Shown here: positions 25,342-34,559 of the stretch, one piece after another
Position numbering within the stretch: position 1 is the first letter of the stretch
Layout of the letters: each line of letters starts with the position of its first letter
DNA from: Algoriphagus marinus
GTDB lineage: Bacteria > Bacteroidota > Bacteroidia > Cytophagales > Cyclobacteriaceae
Direction: 5' to 3'
DNA length: 64,000 nucleotides
NCBI RefSeq assembly: GCF_001936475.1
Contig: NZ_MSPQ01000009.1
Span: 184,448 to 248,447 of the forward strand
The notes under the pieces: generated by a model
Told to the model about the DNA's origin: nothing
What the model saw: the letters and a program-made list of their open reading frames with translations, nothing else
The model's database searches: none
Made by a program: the position numbers and the translations under genes

Positions 25342-26439
25342 ATGAATGAAAGCTTAGTGAAACCCAATCGCATCCTTTCAATTGATGTCTTGAGAGGTTT
25401 TGACATGTTACTTATCATTTTTGCAGATAGATTTTTCATAGGGTTGAACGAAGGTGTAGGAACCTCTTTTACTGAATCCTTGGCAAGACAGTTTGATCAT
25501 CCTGAGTGGTTTGGTTCTACTTTCTATGACATTATCATGCCTTTATTCTTATTTGTTGTTGGAGCGGTAATCCCATTTTCTTTATCCAAAAGAATACAGG
25601 AAAACACCTCTAAAACATCCATTTACAAAAAACTTATCAAGCGTTTCATCATCCTATTTATCCTTGGTTGGATTGTTCAAGGTAACCTATTGGCCTTAGA
25701 TTCTTCACAGTTCCATATTTTCAGTAATACCTTACAGGCAATTGCCGTGGGATACTTTTTTTCATGTATTGCCTATATCAATCTGGAGAGAAAATGGCTC
25801 TATTTTATTTTCGCCGCTTGCCTAATTGCCTATGCTTTGATTTTAACCATACCCAATGTACCTGGTGTTGGAAAGAGTGTAATACTACCTGATCGTAATT
25901 ATGCTTTGTACTTCGATCATTTGGTTTTTGGAAAATTTGATGATGGACTTCAGTACACCTGGTTCCTCACCGGATTAGGATTTACAGCGACAACCTTATC
26001 TGGAGTCTTTGCAGGAGAATTGATTAAATCAAAACTACCCCGAGAAAAAGTCGCTCTTTATTTATTTATTGTCGGAATTGTTGCTTTAGGCTTGGGATTG
26101 ATTTGGGGAATCTGGCATCCTATTGTGAAGAAAATATGGACCAGTTCGTTCGTACTGGCATCATCAGGTGTTTGTTATATTTTACTGGCTTTGTTCTACT
26201 GGATTATTGATGTAAAAGGAAAAACAAAATGGACATTCCCTTTCAAAGTAATCGGTATGAATGCAATCGCAGCATACGTACTTTCTCACGTCTTTAATTT
26301 TTTCCAGAATTGCAGACTTCCTATTTTATGGATTGGAGCAATATGTTGGAACTTATTATGGAATGATCACCGCTACAGGAGGTTTCGCCCTACTCTATTT
26401 ATTGCTTTGGTATATGTACAAAAACAAAACATTTATTAA
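25342..26439 (+). CDS. NagX-like (DUF5009/HGSNAT) membrane acyltransferase, frameshifted near 3' end
   Basis: The reading frame gives 365 residues with about nine to ten membrane helices and an N-terminal SIDVLRGFDMLLII block typical of heparan-alpha-glucosaminide N-acetyltransferase-like proteins. The DIIMPLFLFVVGAVIPF and GMNAIAAYVLSHVF segments agree. After that the frame becomes unnatural (charged, Trp-rich). The next frame supplies the expected last helix, FALLYLLLWYMYKNK, ending at 26446. Removing one T from the T6 run at 26298-26303 joins the two. Either the gene is broken or the sequence has a homopolymer error. The family is linked to amino-sugar use. Confidence 0.8.
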   Translation: MNESLVKPNRILSIDVLRGFDMLLIIFADRFFIGLNEGVGTSFTESLARQFDHPEWFGSTFYDIIMPLFLFVVGAVIPFSLSKRIQENTSKTSIYKKLIKRFIILFILGWIVQGNLLALDSSQFHIFSNTLQAIAVGYFFSCIAYINLERKWLYFIFAACLIAYALILTIPNVPGVGKSVILPDRNYALYFDHLVFGKFDDGLQYTWFLTGLGFTATTLSGVFAGELIKSKLPREKVALYLFIVGIVALGLGLIWGIWHPIVKKIWTSSFVLASSGVCYILLALFYWIIDVKGKTKWTFPFKVIGMNAIAAYVLSHVFNFFQNCRLPILWIGAICWNLLWNDHRYRRFRPTLFIALVYVQKQNIY

Positions 26440-26591
26440 AGTCTAAAATCAAACCCGAAAAATCTCTTCCGGAAATCCACACAGATCCGCTCTTTGAAAA
26501 GCTTAAACTTCCAAGAGGATAAAAGAGATGAAAAGCCATTGGATAACTCCAGGTTATTTATTTTCTTGATTAAATACTTTTAATCTCACCC

Positions 26592-27773
26592 TTGAAAAAG
26601 CGCTTACTTCTTCTCATCATCTATTTGGCGTTTATCAGCCTTGGGCTTCCAGATGCACTCTTGGGTTCTGCTTGGCCGGCAATGTTTAAAAATCTGAATG
26701 TCCCTGTAGATTACGCAGGGATAATTTCAATGATAGTAGCAGCAGGGACCGTTATTTCCAGCCTGTATAGCGGTAGTTTAATCAAGAAGTTTGGAGAAGC
26801 GAAGGTGACAACAATCAGTGTAATCCTTACCGCAATTGCGCTATTGGGGTTCTCCTATTCCCAGCACTTCTTATTCCTTTGCCTATTGAGCATCCCTCTA
26901 GGATTAGGCGCAGGTAGTGTAGATGCTGCACTAAACAATTACGTGGCGCTTCATTATCAAGCTAGGTATATGAATTGGCTTCATAGTTTTTGGGGAGTCG
27001 GGGCGGCTATTGGGCCGATAATCATGGCTAGTTATTTAGCCAAAGGAATGTCTTGGTCCAACGGCTATCATACGATCGCTTGGATTCAAATCGGTCTGGT
27101 GGTTATTTTGATTCTTTCGCTCCCGCTTTGGAGTAAGAGACAACTAAGCAATGATATAGGAAAGGATGGGGTTTCTGACCGCCTGCTTACCTTATTAAAA
27201 ACAATTCCCGGTCTTAAAAAGGCTCTTTTAATCTTCTTTTGTTACTGCACGATTGAGGCAACTTTCGGATTATGGGGAGCTAGTTTTCTGGTTTTCGAAA
27301 AAGGTTATGCGGTGGATCAAGCCGCAAGACTGGCCTCTCTTTACTACGTGGGAATTACAGCGGGAAGATTATTTTCCGGTTTCTTAACCAAGTATTTCTC
27401 CAACCGTCAATTGATCTATTTGGGACAAGGCGGGATTGCAATAGGATTGGGTTTATTGTTTATACCCTATGATGCTGTGCTTTTACCGGGATTTCTGATG
27501 GTTGGGTTGGGTTGTGCTCCGATCTTTCCAAGTCTTTTGCATGAAACCCCGGTGAATTTTGGAGAAAAACACTCACAAAAAATTATGGGGATGCAAATGG
27601 CAAGTGCATATGTTGGAATTACACTGATGCCCTTCTTTTTTGGGAAAATAACAATCCTGACGGGGTATTCAGCTTTGGTTTATTTTTTGGGAATATTCCT
27701 ATTGCTGATGGCTTTCCTTACTAATTCATTAAATCTAAAAACAGCAAAGGAATCGACTTCACTAAAACCCTAA
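26592..27773 (+). CDS. MFS transporter
   Basis: The 393-residue protein starts with a TTG codon at 26592. The first ATG would cut off most of helix 1 (LLLIIYLAFISLGLP), so TTG is more credible. About twelve helices are visible, with the MFS loop YSGSLIKKFGEAKV after helix 2 and FFCYCTIEATFGLWG in the C-half. It resembles fucose/glucose permease-like MFS proteins. It ends the plus-strand sugar cluster and may be its importer. Substrate unknown. Confidence 0.82.
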   Translation: MKKRLLLLIIYLAFISLGLPDALLGSAWPAMFKNLNVPVDYAGIISMIVAAGTVISSLYSGSLIKKFGEAKVTTISVILTAIALLGFSYSQHFLFLCLLSIPLGLGAGSVDAALNNYVALHYQARYMNWLHSFWGVGAAIGPIIMASYLAKGMSWSNGYHTIAWIQIGLVVILILSLPLWSKRQLSNDIGKDGVSDRLLTLLKTIPGLKKALLIFFCYCTIEATFGLWGASFLVFEKGYAVDQAARLASLYYVGITAGRLFSGFLTKYFSNRQLIYLGQGGIAIGLGLLFIPYDAVLLPGFLMVGLGCAPIFPSLLHETPVNFGEKHSQKIMGMQMASAYVGITLMPFFFGKITILTGYSALVYFLGIFLLLMAFLTNSLNLKTAKESTSLKP

Positions 27774-27906
27774 ATTTCAAGTCTTCTCTAAATTAAACCA
27801 ATAAACTGGGTTTTTGAACTCCCTCATAAACAACATAGGCCATCGGTAATACAGTGAGCTATAATAAACTATTCAAAATGGCTTTAACCATTTAATTATT
27901 TAGACA

Positions 27907-28482
27907 TCACTTCTCTTCAAAGAAATAAACAACTAGCATTTGTACGACTTCGGTTCCTTCATTAATCGGATTATGGGCTATTCTACCGTCAAAAAGCATA
28001 GAATCCCCGGCATTTAGCATGATTTCCTGATCAACAAACTGATATCTGACTGAACCCGAAATGATGTATTTGTATTCAAATGCTTCAGTTTGGACAAAAT
28101 CTCTGGAACTGCCGGGCTGAATTTCGAGGAGTACAATATCAATCATACTCTGCTTTACCTTTTTAGTGAAAATCCGGAAATACTCATAACCACTTGAGGG
28201 TTCTTTTTCAAAGCGTTCGTAGTCTGATTTTCGCTGAACCAAAATAGAGGCGGCAGTTGAATGGGCACTCAAATCATTGAAAAACAAATCCAAATCCACT
28301 TCCAACGCTTTTATGATTTGTATCAAAACGAGTAATGAAGGAATGGTCCGGCTATTCTCGATCTGTGATATCAAGCCTTTGGTAACACCTGCTCTGTCGG
28401 CAATATCCTGAAGGGTTAGATTCTTTTCCTTTCGGATGCTTTTGATCTTGTTGCTGATCTGAACGATCACTTCATGCTCCAT
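27907..28482 (-). CDS. XRE-family regulator with cupin domain
   Basis: The 191-residue protein has an N-terminal HTH_3 domain (KNLTLQDIADRAGVTKG, then ISQIENSRTIPSLLVLIQI) at about residues 13-65, and a C-terminal cupin (FEYKYIISGSVRYQ, ending INEGTEVVQMLVVYF) that probably senses a small ligand. This architecture controls uptake and catabolism genes. It lies 183 bases downstream of the FAD oxidoreductase gene on the same strand, and tail to tail with the MFS gene, so either neighbour could be its target. Confidence 0.88.
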   Translation of the reverse strand: MEHEVIVQISNKIKSIRKEKNLTLQDIADRAGVTKGLISQIENSRTIPSLLVLIQIIKALEVDLDLFFNDLSAHSTAASILVQRKSDYERFEKEPSSGYEYFRIFTKKVKQSMIDIVLLEIQPGSSRDFVQTEAFEYKYIISGSVRYQFVDQEIMLNAGDSMLFDGRIAHNPINEGTEVVQMLVVYFFEEK

Positions 28483-28665
28483 GGATTTGGAAAAATTAGT
28501 TAGTAATGGAAACTACAAAAAAGATGGAAAAAATTTTGATTCGAGAACGAATAAGCAGGAAATAAAATGGAGGAATGATCGAAATAGATCTCATGACACG
28601 CATTGAATATTGGGTTGATTCCAATTTCGCAAAGTCCATTTAGAGGAATTACAGATCAGAAAAGC

Positions 28666-29805
28666 CTAGCTCCCCAAATCCATTTTCTCCACCACTTCTT
28701 CTGCCAATCCGAAAGAAAGCGTCATCCCTGCTCCTCCGATCCCATTGACGATGGTCACCTGCTTATCAATTTTCCTGACAAACTCAGTTGCCCCATTGGT
28801 CATTTTAGGATAGATTCCATGCCAAGCTGAATCCACTCGCCAGTCTTTGAATTGGGCAAAAGTCTTCAAAAAATCCAGAATTAAGTCATTGACATGCTGA
28901 CGGTCAAATGGTGACAGATTCAATCCATATTCATGGCTATCGCCAATGGTTAATTCTCCAAGTCCGTTTTGAGAAACCATAACATGGATCCCCCATTCGA
29001 TCAGTTCAGGGTACTTATTATGATAATACGACTTCAACTCAGCAAGGGAGGAAGCGACCTCAAATCCCTTATAATGAATAAAACTCAATCCTGCACATAA
29101 CGGGGGACCGATCCGCCAATTTTGAGGCTGCTGGGTCAGCCGCATCATTTGGAGTTTGCACTTGGTGATTTCGGCTTCTGAAAAAACCTCCGGATACAGG
29201 GTTTCAAAGTCGGCTCCAGAGCAAATAAAAACCTGATCCGCTGACCAGCTTTTTTGTCCTGAAAAAACTGTGTTGCCCTGAATTCCTGAAATCGCCGTAT
29301 TCCAGTGAAAGTCCACGTCATCTGATTTTGAAAGGTAAATTGAAAGTTTTAAAACCGCCTCTCTGGGATCCACAATCATTTCTTCTGCTGTCCAAAGAGC
29401 GCCTTTCAGGCCTTTGGCAACAGCAGCGGGACTTTTCTTCAGGGTTTCCTCAGGGGAAAGGGAAAATGCGGATTTTATTCCCTGCATTTCAGCCACGTAC
29501 TCATTTACCACCTGCATTTCCAGATCAGTATAAGCAAGGTGAAGCGAACCGGTTTGTTCAGCGAAAAACTCGGCTTTTCGACTCATTTCCAACCAAATCT
29601 CTCGTGAGCGAATCGCTCGATCATAGGTTTTTCCTTGGGCTTGTCCCACCGGCCAGATCATCCCAAAATTTCGAACAGATGCCCCTTGAGCTTGAGGATG
29701 TCTTTCGAAAACACGGACAGACCAGCCTTTCTCGATCAAAGCACGTGTCAAAGCTAATCCAAGGATTCCGGCCCCAATTACAATTGCAGTAGGTTTTGTG
29801 TTCAT
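28666..29805 (-). CDS. TIGR03364-type FAD-dependent oxidoreductase
   Basis: The 379-residue protein is a DAO-fold flavoenzyme: FAD-binding GAGILG at residues 11-16, FERHPQAQGASVRNFGMIW for the flavin site, and a C-terminal GIGGAGMTLSFGLAEE. The QGASVRNFGM segment and length match TIGR03364 proteins, which are found in phosphonate gene clusters. Members are thought to oxidise amino- or N-alkyl-aminoalkylphosphonates to aldehydes. It begins immediately at the stop of the DUF5690 transporter (29805/29806), part of a three-gene coupled operon with a phosphonatase-like hydrolase. Confidence 0.85.
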   Translation of the reverse strand: MNTKPTAIVIGAGILGLALTRALIEKGWSVRVFERHPQAQGASVRNFGMIWPVGQAQGKTYDRAIRSREIWLEMSRKAEFFAEQTGSLHLAYTDLEMQVVNEYVAEMQGIKSAFSLSPEETLKKSPAAVAKGLKGALWTAEEMIVDPREAVLKLSIYLSKSDDVDFHWNTAISGIQGNTVFSGQKSWSADQVFICSGADFETLYPEVFSEAEITKCKLQMMRLTQQPQNWRIGPPLCAGLSFIHYKGFEVASSLAELKSYYHNKYPELIEWGIHVMVSQNGLGELTIGDSHEYGLNLSPFDRQHVNDLILDFLKTFAQFKDWRVDSAWHGIYPKMTNGATEFVRKIDKQVTIVNGIGGAGMTLSFGLAEEVVEKMDLGS

Positions 29806-31122
29806 TTACGTGAGTTTGGGTTGGTGAAATGTGATCGCTTGAGAATTCTGTTTGCTTTTTCTCTGGAAATAGAGATAAGAACTCAAGATTAAAACGAGTG
29901 AAATACTGAGGAAAAGCAAAAGGGAATTGATATAGAAATTGAGCCAGCTAAGATTTTCGAATTGACCGAATTGCTTAACAACTAAAACCAAGGAAGAGCC
30001 TAAATATCCAAAGCTATCCACTAAATACATTAGGAAACCAACATTCCCAGCATATTTGAAAGTAGCAATGAGTCGGTCAAAAAGTAGGCAGTTGAATGGA
30101 ATATAGGCCATATAAACCCCTGTACCGGCTAATACCATCCAAAGAAATGGAGCTATAATCCCAGCTTGTAGCCCTAAAGTCGCTAGAATCGAAACAGCAA
30201 ATCCAGCTATGATAATCCAGTGATTAAGATAAAAAGCTTGTTTATTGCTTTTCACCAAAACCAATAAAGACATCATCACCAAAAGTGCCAAAGTGATCGG
30301 TATCTCAGTTTGGGTTAGAAGTTCTGGTGCTACTGTAATATTTAATCCTCTCCAGATCTCCACCACGAAATTGTCCCGAAGATCACGGAGGCCGGTGAGC
30401 ATCATATAGACTAGGATTAGGGCAATCAATCCAGGTCTAAACTCTCTGAAAAGATCCATTCGGGATTTTCCGGACATGGCGCTTCGAGGTGAGCGAAGAA
30501 TTTTATCCTCTACAGTTGGTTCCGGGATATGATTGAGCAGAAAGACACTCAGAATAAGGAGTGGAAAGAAAATTGCACCGGTGGCAAAAGGCATCCAGTA
30601 TTCGGATATATTAAAGTTGACCAATAGGAGTTGGCCGACACTTTTGACAAAACCAGAAGAGAAAACAAAACTTGCGGCAAGCATGCTGCCCATCATCTCA
30701 GTAAACTTGCGGCCTTCCATGTAGTGAAAGACGATTCCCCAAATTAAGCCCAAAGGAAAACCGTTGATCAAGAAACAAATCAATCCCAAGGACGCCGGCA
30801 ATAACGCAAATCCAAGTAAGGCTAGCCAAGAAATGGAAATGAGCCCCACGATCAGCCAGGCTCTCCCCTTAGAAGAAAGCTCTGAGATCATTTTGATCCC
30901 AAAAAATTTACTGGCCATATAGCCCAAAGTCTGAGCAAGAATTAACCAAACTTTGTAATCAAATCCCAAAAACTCCTCTCCTGCAAAAATCGCAACGGCG
31001 AAAGGCTTGCGAAAAGCATACATACTGCTGTACACCAAAAACCCAGTAATCGCCGCAAAAAGACTCATTTTAAATGAGCTAGTCTGAGCCAATTTCCGGG
31101 TCAATGCAGGAATTTGTTTCAT
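29806..31122 (-). CDS. DUF5690 family MFS-type transporter
   Basis: The 438-residue protein has about twelve hydrophobic segments, with YAFRKPFAVAIF after helix 1 and GMASKF-like and EGRKFTEMMGSMLAASFV blocks that are characteristic of DUF5690. This is an MFS-type family found mainly in Bacteroidota. No substrate is established. Its start overlaps the hydrolase stop by four bases, and its stop touches the start of the FAD oxidoreductase gene. The context argues for an inner-membrane importer of an organophosphonate or its breakdown product. Confidence 0.85.
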   Translation of the reverse strand: MKQIPALTRKLAQTSSFKMSLFAAITGFLVYSSMYAFRKPFAVAIFAGEEFLGFDYKVWLILAQTLGYMASKFFGIKMISELSSKGRAWLIVGLISISWLALLGFALLPASLGLICFLINGFPLGLIWGIVFHYMEGRKFTEMMGSMLAASFVFSSGFVKSVGQLLLVNFNISEYWMPFATGAIFFPLLILSVFLLNHIPEPTVEDKILRSPRSAMSGKSRMDLFREFRPGLIALILVYMMLTGLRDLRDNFVVEIWRGLNITVAPELLTQTEIPITLALLVMMSLLVLVKSNKQAFYLNHWIIIAGFAVSILATLGLQAGIIAPFLWMVLAGTGVYMAYIPFNCLLFDRLIATFKYAGNVGFLMYLVDSFGYLGSSLVLVVKQFGQFENLSWLNFYINSLLLFLSISLVLILSSYLYFQRKSKQNSQAITFHQPKLT

Positions 31123-31835
31123 CCCTGTTGAAAAGATTGTTCATATTCCTGCACTAGATCCAAGATCTCAGTTAGATTCTTCACCAAGTGAGTTGGATTG
31201 TGAGGAATAAGTTCTTCTTCGGAAAATATCCCAGATGTGACAGCAATACTCATCAGACATCCAGTGTTATGCCCTTCATTGACATCGACTTCGGTGTCTC
31301 CAATTTTGATCACTTCTTTCGGGTCATGAATTCCAAGTTCACTCATGATTTTATGGATCATGTGTGGTGAAGGTCGGCCTTCGGGCACCTCATCACTTGC
31401 TGCGGTGGCATCCACATACCGCCCATCTGTCCATCCTACCCGATTCAAAATAATATCAGTAATATCCCGACTAAAACCAGTGTCCAAAGCCACTTTTATA
31501 CCCCACTTATGCAATTGATCAAATACTTCTTCCGCATCAGCAATTGCGCGGATAGATGGATCTGTCCGGTAATAGTCCATCATGCCCATCACAAAATCCT
31601 CGTGAATCTGTGCGATCAATTCAGCAGTGATTTTTGACAAATCTTTTTCATGGATTTCTAAAAGTTCCTTGATGGCTTGAGGTTTGGAATAACCCATTTT
31701 TTCGTTGGCTTCATGTAGAGAGACTAGCGGATAGCCATGTTTATTAAGTGCTGCTTGGAAAGCTTTTGCGACGCTGTTTTCATCATGGATGGTGGTTCCT
31801 GCCATATCAAAAACCGCCAGTTTAATTTGAGGCAT
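31119..31835 (-). CDS. Phosphonatase-like HAD hydrolase (TIGR03351 type)
   Basis: The 238-residue protein carries the HAD nucleophile motif VFDMAGTT (Asp10, Ala12), the same block as in phosphonoacetaldehyde hydrolase PhnX. A cap segment MGYSKPQAI puts Lys51 where PhnX has its Schiff-base Lys (alignment by eye). Later motifs are ALDTGFSRDI, EGRPSPHMI and IKIGDTEVDV with the acidic metal ligands. TIGR03351 proteins neighbour TIGR03364 oxidases in phosphonate clusters. Expected reaction: C-P hydrolysis of phosphonoacetaldehyde or a relative. First gene of the operon, divergent from the PhnZ-like gene. Confidence 0.85.
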   Translation of the reverse strand: MPQIKLAVFDMAGTTIHDENSVAKAFQAALNKHGYPLVSLHEANEKMGYSKPQAIKELLEIHEKDLSKITAELIAQIHEDFVMGMMDYYRTDPSIRAIADAEEVFDQLHKWGIKVALDTGFSRDITDIILNRVGWTDGRYVDATAASDEVPEGRPSPHMIHKIMSELGIHDPKEVIKIGDTEVDVNEGHNTGCLMSIAVTSGIFSEEELIPHNPTHLVKNLTEILDLVQEYEQSFQQG

Positions 31836-32160
31836 GCTGATTCAATTAGTTGAAATGAGATCTTACCGAAAAGAATGGGAATTAGCATCGCTTAATCCCC
31901 ATTCTAAAGGCAAAACCAACTCTATTACTGTTTAGTAAAAGTAAACACAACGCAAAAAATCCTTTAAAATTTCCGGTTATTCAATTGTTAAAAAATCATG
32001 AATTAAATCAATTAACAACTAACTGTGCTTGAGCAGAATAGACTAAAATCCTTTAATCAGATGAATGAAGCATGTTTTGTGAAATTCATAAAAACTTCAC
32101 ACCAATCAATCCAATTTCAAAAACAACTTCACTTATTTAGTATATATAAACATTTGTAAA
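31836..32160. promoter_or_regulatory. Divergent intergenic region of the phosphonate genes
   Basis: This 325-base AT-rich spacer separates the leftward operon from the rightward PhnZ-like gene and must hold both promoters. An inverted repeat TTGTTAA (31985-31991) and TTAACAA (32012-32018) could bind a regulator. No clean TAnnTTTG box was found, and no gene is visible. Confidence 0.35.
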
Positions 32161-32730
32161 ATGAAAAATTCAGAAAAAACCAAAAGGATAAATCAGGTAT
32201 TTGCACTTTATGAGCGTTTTGGTTCTGCAGATTATATTGGAGAACCAGTCTCTCAGATCGAACACATGACTCAATCGGCCCAACTAGCAGAAAAAGAAGG
32301 CTATGATACGGAGGTAATTTTGGCTGCATTTTTCCATGATATTGGGCATCTTTTAGCTCAAAATACAGAAATGGAATCAATGGGAGGCTATGGCGTGAAA
32401 AGCCACGAACAAATCGGTGCTGACTTTTTACGAAAAAAGGGTTTTCCAGAAAGAGTAGCCAAATTGGTTGAGAATCATGTTCAAGCTAAGCGATACCTAA
32501 CCTTTATACGCCCAGATTATTTAGCAAAACTTTCCGAGGCAAGTCTAAAAACTCTGGGATACCAAGGTGGCTCAATGAATGCTGAGGAGGCAAAGGCTTT
32601 TGAAAAAGATCCACTATTCGAAGTCTCCTTAAAGATGCGGAGCTGGGATGAAGCAGCAAAAGAAGAACATGTTCCTGTTCCTGATTTGAATATCTATAAA
32701 GAGATGGCTAGTAAAATTTTGGGTAGCTGA
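32161..32730 (+). CDS. PhnZ/TmpB-like HD-domain oxygenase (TIGR03276 type)
   Basis: The 189-residue protein belongs to the HD-domain mixed-valent diiron oxygenases that cleave 1-hydroxy-2-aminoalkylphosphonates. I can place every residue known for PhnZ: Tyr25 and Glu28 in SADYIGEPVSQ (PhnZ Tyr24/Glu27), His35, His59-Asp60 and His63 (FFHDIGH), His82, His106 and Asp163. These give the metal ligands and the substrate lid. PhnZ converts (R)-1-hydroxy-2-aminoethylphosphonate to glycine and phosphate. The usual 2-oxoglutarate hydroxylase partner (PhnY/TmpA) is not in this window. It is divergent from the hydrolase operon, 325 bases away. Confidence 0.88.
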   Translation: MKNSEKTKRINQVFALYERFGSADYIGEPVSQIEHMTQSAQLAEKEGYDTEVILAAFFHDIGHLLAQNTEMESMGGYGVKSHEQIGADFLRKKGFPERVAKLVENHVQAKRYLTFIRPDYLAKLSEASLKTLGYQGGSMNAEEAKAFEKDPLFEVSLKMRSWDEAAKEEHVPVPDLNIYKEMASKILGS

Positions 32731-32867
32731 ATTAAACCCGAAATATGCATTAGACTTTCTATTACAGCTCAAAATCAGTCGGTTCGGTTCGTTTTATTCC
32801 GGTTTAAGCCTTCATCACGAATTCTAACCCATAATCCGAGTTAAATAATTGATCAGCATCTTGATAT

Positions 32868-34559
32868 CTATCGTGCCTTATCCACAAGCAGACTATCGAG
32901 TTTTTGTCCATCCAGGCCGTACACCCTCCAGCTGAACCTCATCGAATCAAGTTCTAAAATCCCAAAGTGATGTGCTTTAATCAGGAGATCCATTTCAGGA
33001 GAATCAGATTCCTGGCCTATCGGCTCCAAACCTCCCCCAGCTCCACCTACAATTAGGAAGGTGATCTTATTCCCGGAAAAGTCCCTGGTCAATCGCTCGT
33101 AGTCATGGGTATGCCCTGCAATAACCAGATCGATTTTTCCCTGATGAAAATACGGCTCCAATAAACCCAAAACAGATTTTTCACCCTGATACCCCGGCCA
33201 TCCCTGAGAATATGGGGGCTGATGTACCACGATGATTTTCCAGCGAGATGCGTTCCAAGCCTCGGATTCCATCGCTTCTTTAAACCAGTTGAATTGATCT
33301 GAATCTTCCGGAATAGCCACTGGAAAATATAAATTCGGATCCAGATTGATGATAGCCGCAGCCCCAATTTGCTGCATTCCATAGCTTCTATCAAAGCTTC
33401 TTTGAATATATTTCCGGAGCAGTTTAGGTTGCAAATCCTCATAAAACCCATCGTAATCATGATTTCCCGGCACCAACAGTTGAGGTGAATTCATGGTGCT
33501 TAGTTTTTGGAGAAAGCGGGGAAAAGCATAAGTTTCAGAACCATTATTGACGAGGTCACCGGCTCCGATACTCAGGTCAGGCTGATGCGTGGAGATCCTA
33601 TCAGAGACCGTTTGGAAAGTTTTCCAACCTCCCTGAGAGTCTGCCCAGATCGCTAGTCTGACCGATTCTTTTGACTTGGGGATAGAGAACTCGAATGGTC
33701 CGAAAACAGATTTTTCCTGAGAAATCCGGAAAGAGTGATTTGAATAATCCTCCAATGAAAAGGTAAAAACCTCATTCTCCGAATTGATTTTCGCTACGCT
33801 TCCATCTTCAAAAATCAGATTGGCTTCTCCTGCTTTCTCAGAAACCCAACGAACAAAATAATCCCCATCTGCACTGCTTATCAACACCGGTTCAGACATC
33901 AAAATCGGATAGTCTCTTAATTTCTCCTGCTGCTCTTGAATACTTAAGAAGTTGATTTCATCCAGCAATTCCAGGTTTTGCAAAGACTGGATCTTACTTT
34001 TTAAAATAAGGGAATCCTTCAAAGCACGATGTGTAGCCCTCCACCTATCAACATCTGGTTTTCCGATCCAATAAACTTTACGGAGTCCACCTGCCATGGC
34101 ATTGTTAACGCCACGGATGATCAGTTCAGCATTCGTTTTTTCCTCCACTTTAAAAAACTCCAACTCCTCTTCTCTTCGGATTCTTTTTCCATCAATCCAG
34201 AGTTGGGCACCATCATCCGAGTCGATGATCAAATAACCTTCCTGAAGATCCAGAAAAGACCGGTACCAAAAGGAATGATTCGGAAGGGAAACCCGATGTG
34301 GCAAAGTGATCTTCTCTCCGTCTTCAAACTCCGGCAAATCCCGATCAATCCCTGGAAGGGAGTCGATTGACAAAAGCTCCCAATCTTGGTTGAGTAACTG
34401 TAAACCATCTTTCGGAAACTGATCCCCGGAGAGTACTTTGGTAAAGCGCTCATTAGAAAAAAATGCCTCTCCATAAGTTGGAGAAGCATTTTCTATTGAT
34501 TTATTCTCACAGCTTGAAAGGATCAAAATCCCCCAAACCAGAAATATCACTCCCTTCAT
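32868..34559 (-). CDS. Metallophosphoesterase lipoprotein
   Basis: The 563-residue protein has a lipoprotein signal (FLVWGILILSSC), an N-terminal beta-rich part with a PA14-like look (WYRSFLDLQEGYLIIDSDDG), a Fn3/purple-acid-phosphatase-like middle, and from about residue 305 a calcineurin-type phosphoesterase: IWADSQGG, GAGDLVNNG, PGNHDYDG, VVHQPPY and GHTHDYER supply the dimetal ligands. It removes phosphate from extracellular phosphoesters. The start overlaps the phosphatase-like gene stop by four bases. Last gene of the SusC-SusD operon. Confidence 0.88.
   Translation of the reverse strand: MKGVIFLVWGILILSSCENKSIENASPTYGEAFFSNERFTKVLSGDQFPKDGLQLLNQDWELLSIDSLPGIDRDLPEFEDGEKITLPHRVSLPNHSFWYRSFLDLQEGYLIIDSDDGAQLWIDGKRIRREEELEFFKVEEKTNAELIIRGVNNAMAGGLRKVYWIGKPDVDRWRATHRALKDSLILKSKIQSLQNLELLDEINFLSIQEQQEKLRDYPILMSEPVLISSADGDYFVRWVSEKAGEANLIFEDGSVAKINSENEVFTFSLEDYSNHSFRISQEKSVFGPFEFSIPKSKESVRLAIWADSQGGWKTFQTVSDRISTHQPDLSIGAGDLVNNGSETYAFPRFLQKLSTMNSPQLLVPGNHDYDGFYEDLQPKLLRKYIQRSFDRSYGMQQIGAAAIINLDPNLYFPVAIPEDSDQFNWFKEAMESEAWNASRWKIIVVHQPPYSQGWPGYQGEKSVLGLLEPYFHQGKIDLVIAGHTHDYERLTRDFSGNKITFLIVGGAGGGLEPIGQESDSPEMDLLIKAHHFGILELDSMRFSWRVYGLDGQKLDSLLVDKAR

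Noticed and set aside
27876..27893. Hairpin AAATGG/CCATTT as terminator between MFS and regulator
   Set aside because: Only six pairs with a six-base loop and no T-run; too weak to list.
29328..29792. 154-residue plus frame inside the FAD oxidoreductase region
   Set aside because: Antisense to a well-supported flavoenzyme and lacks any motif.
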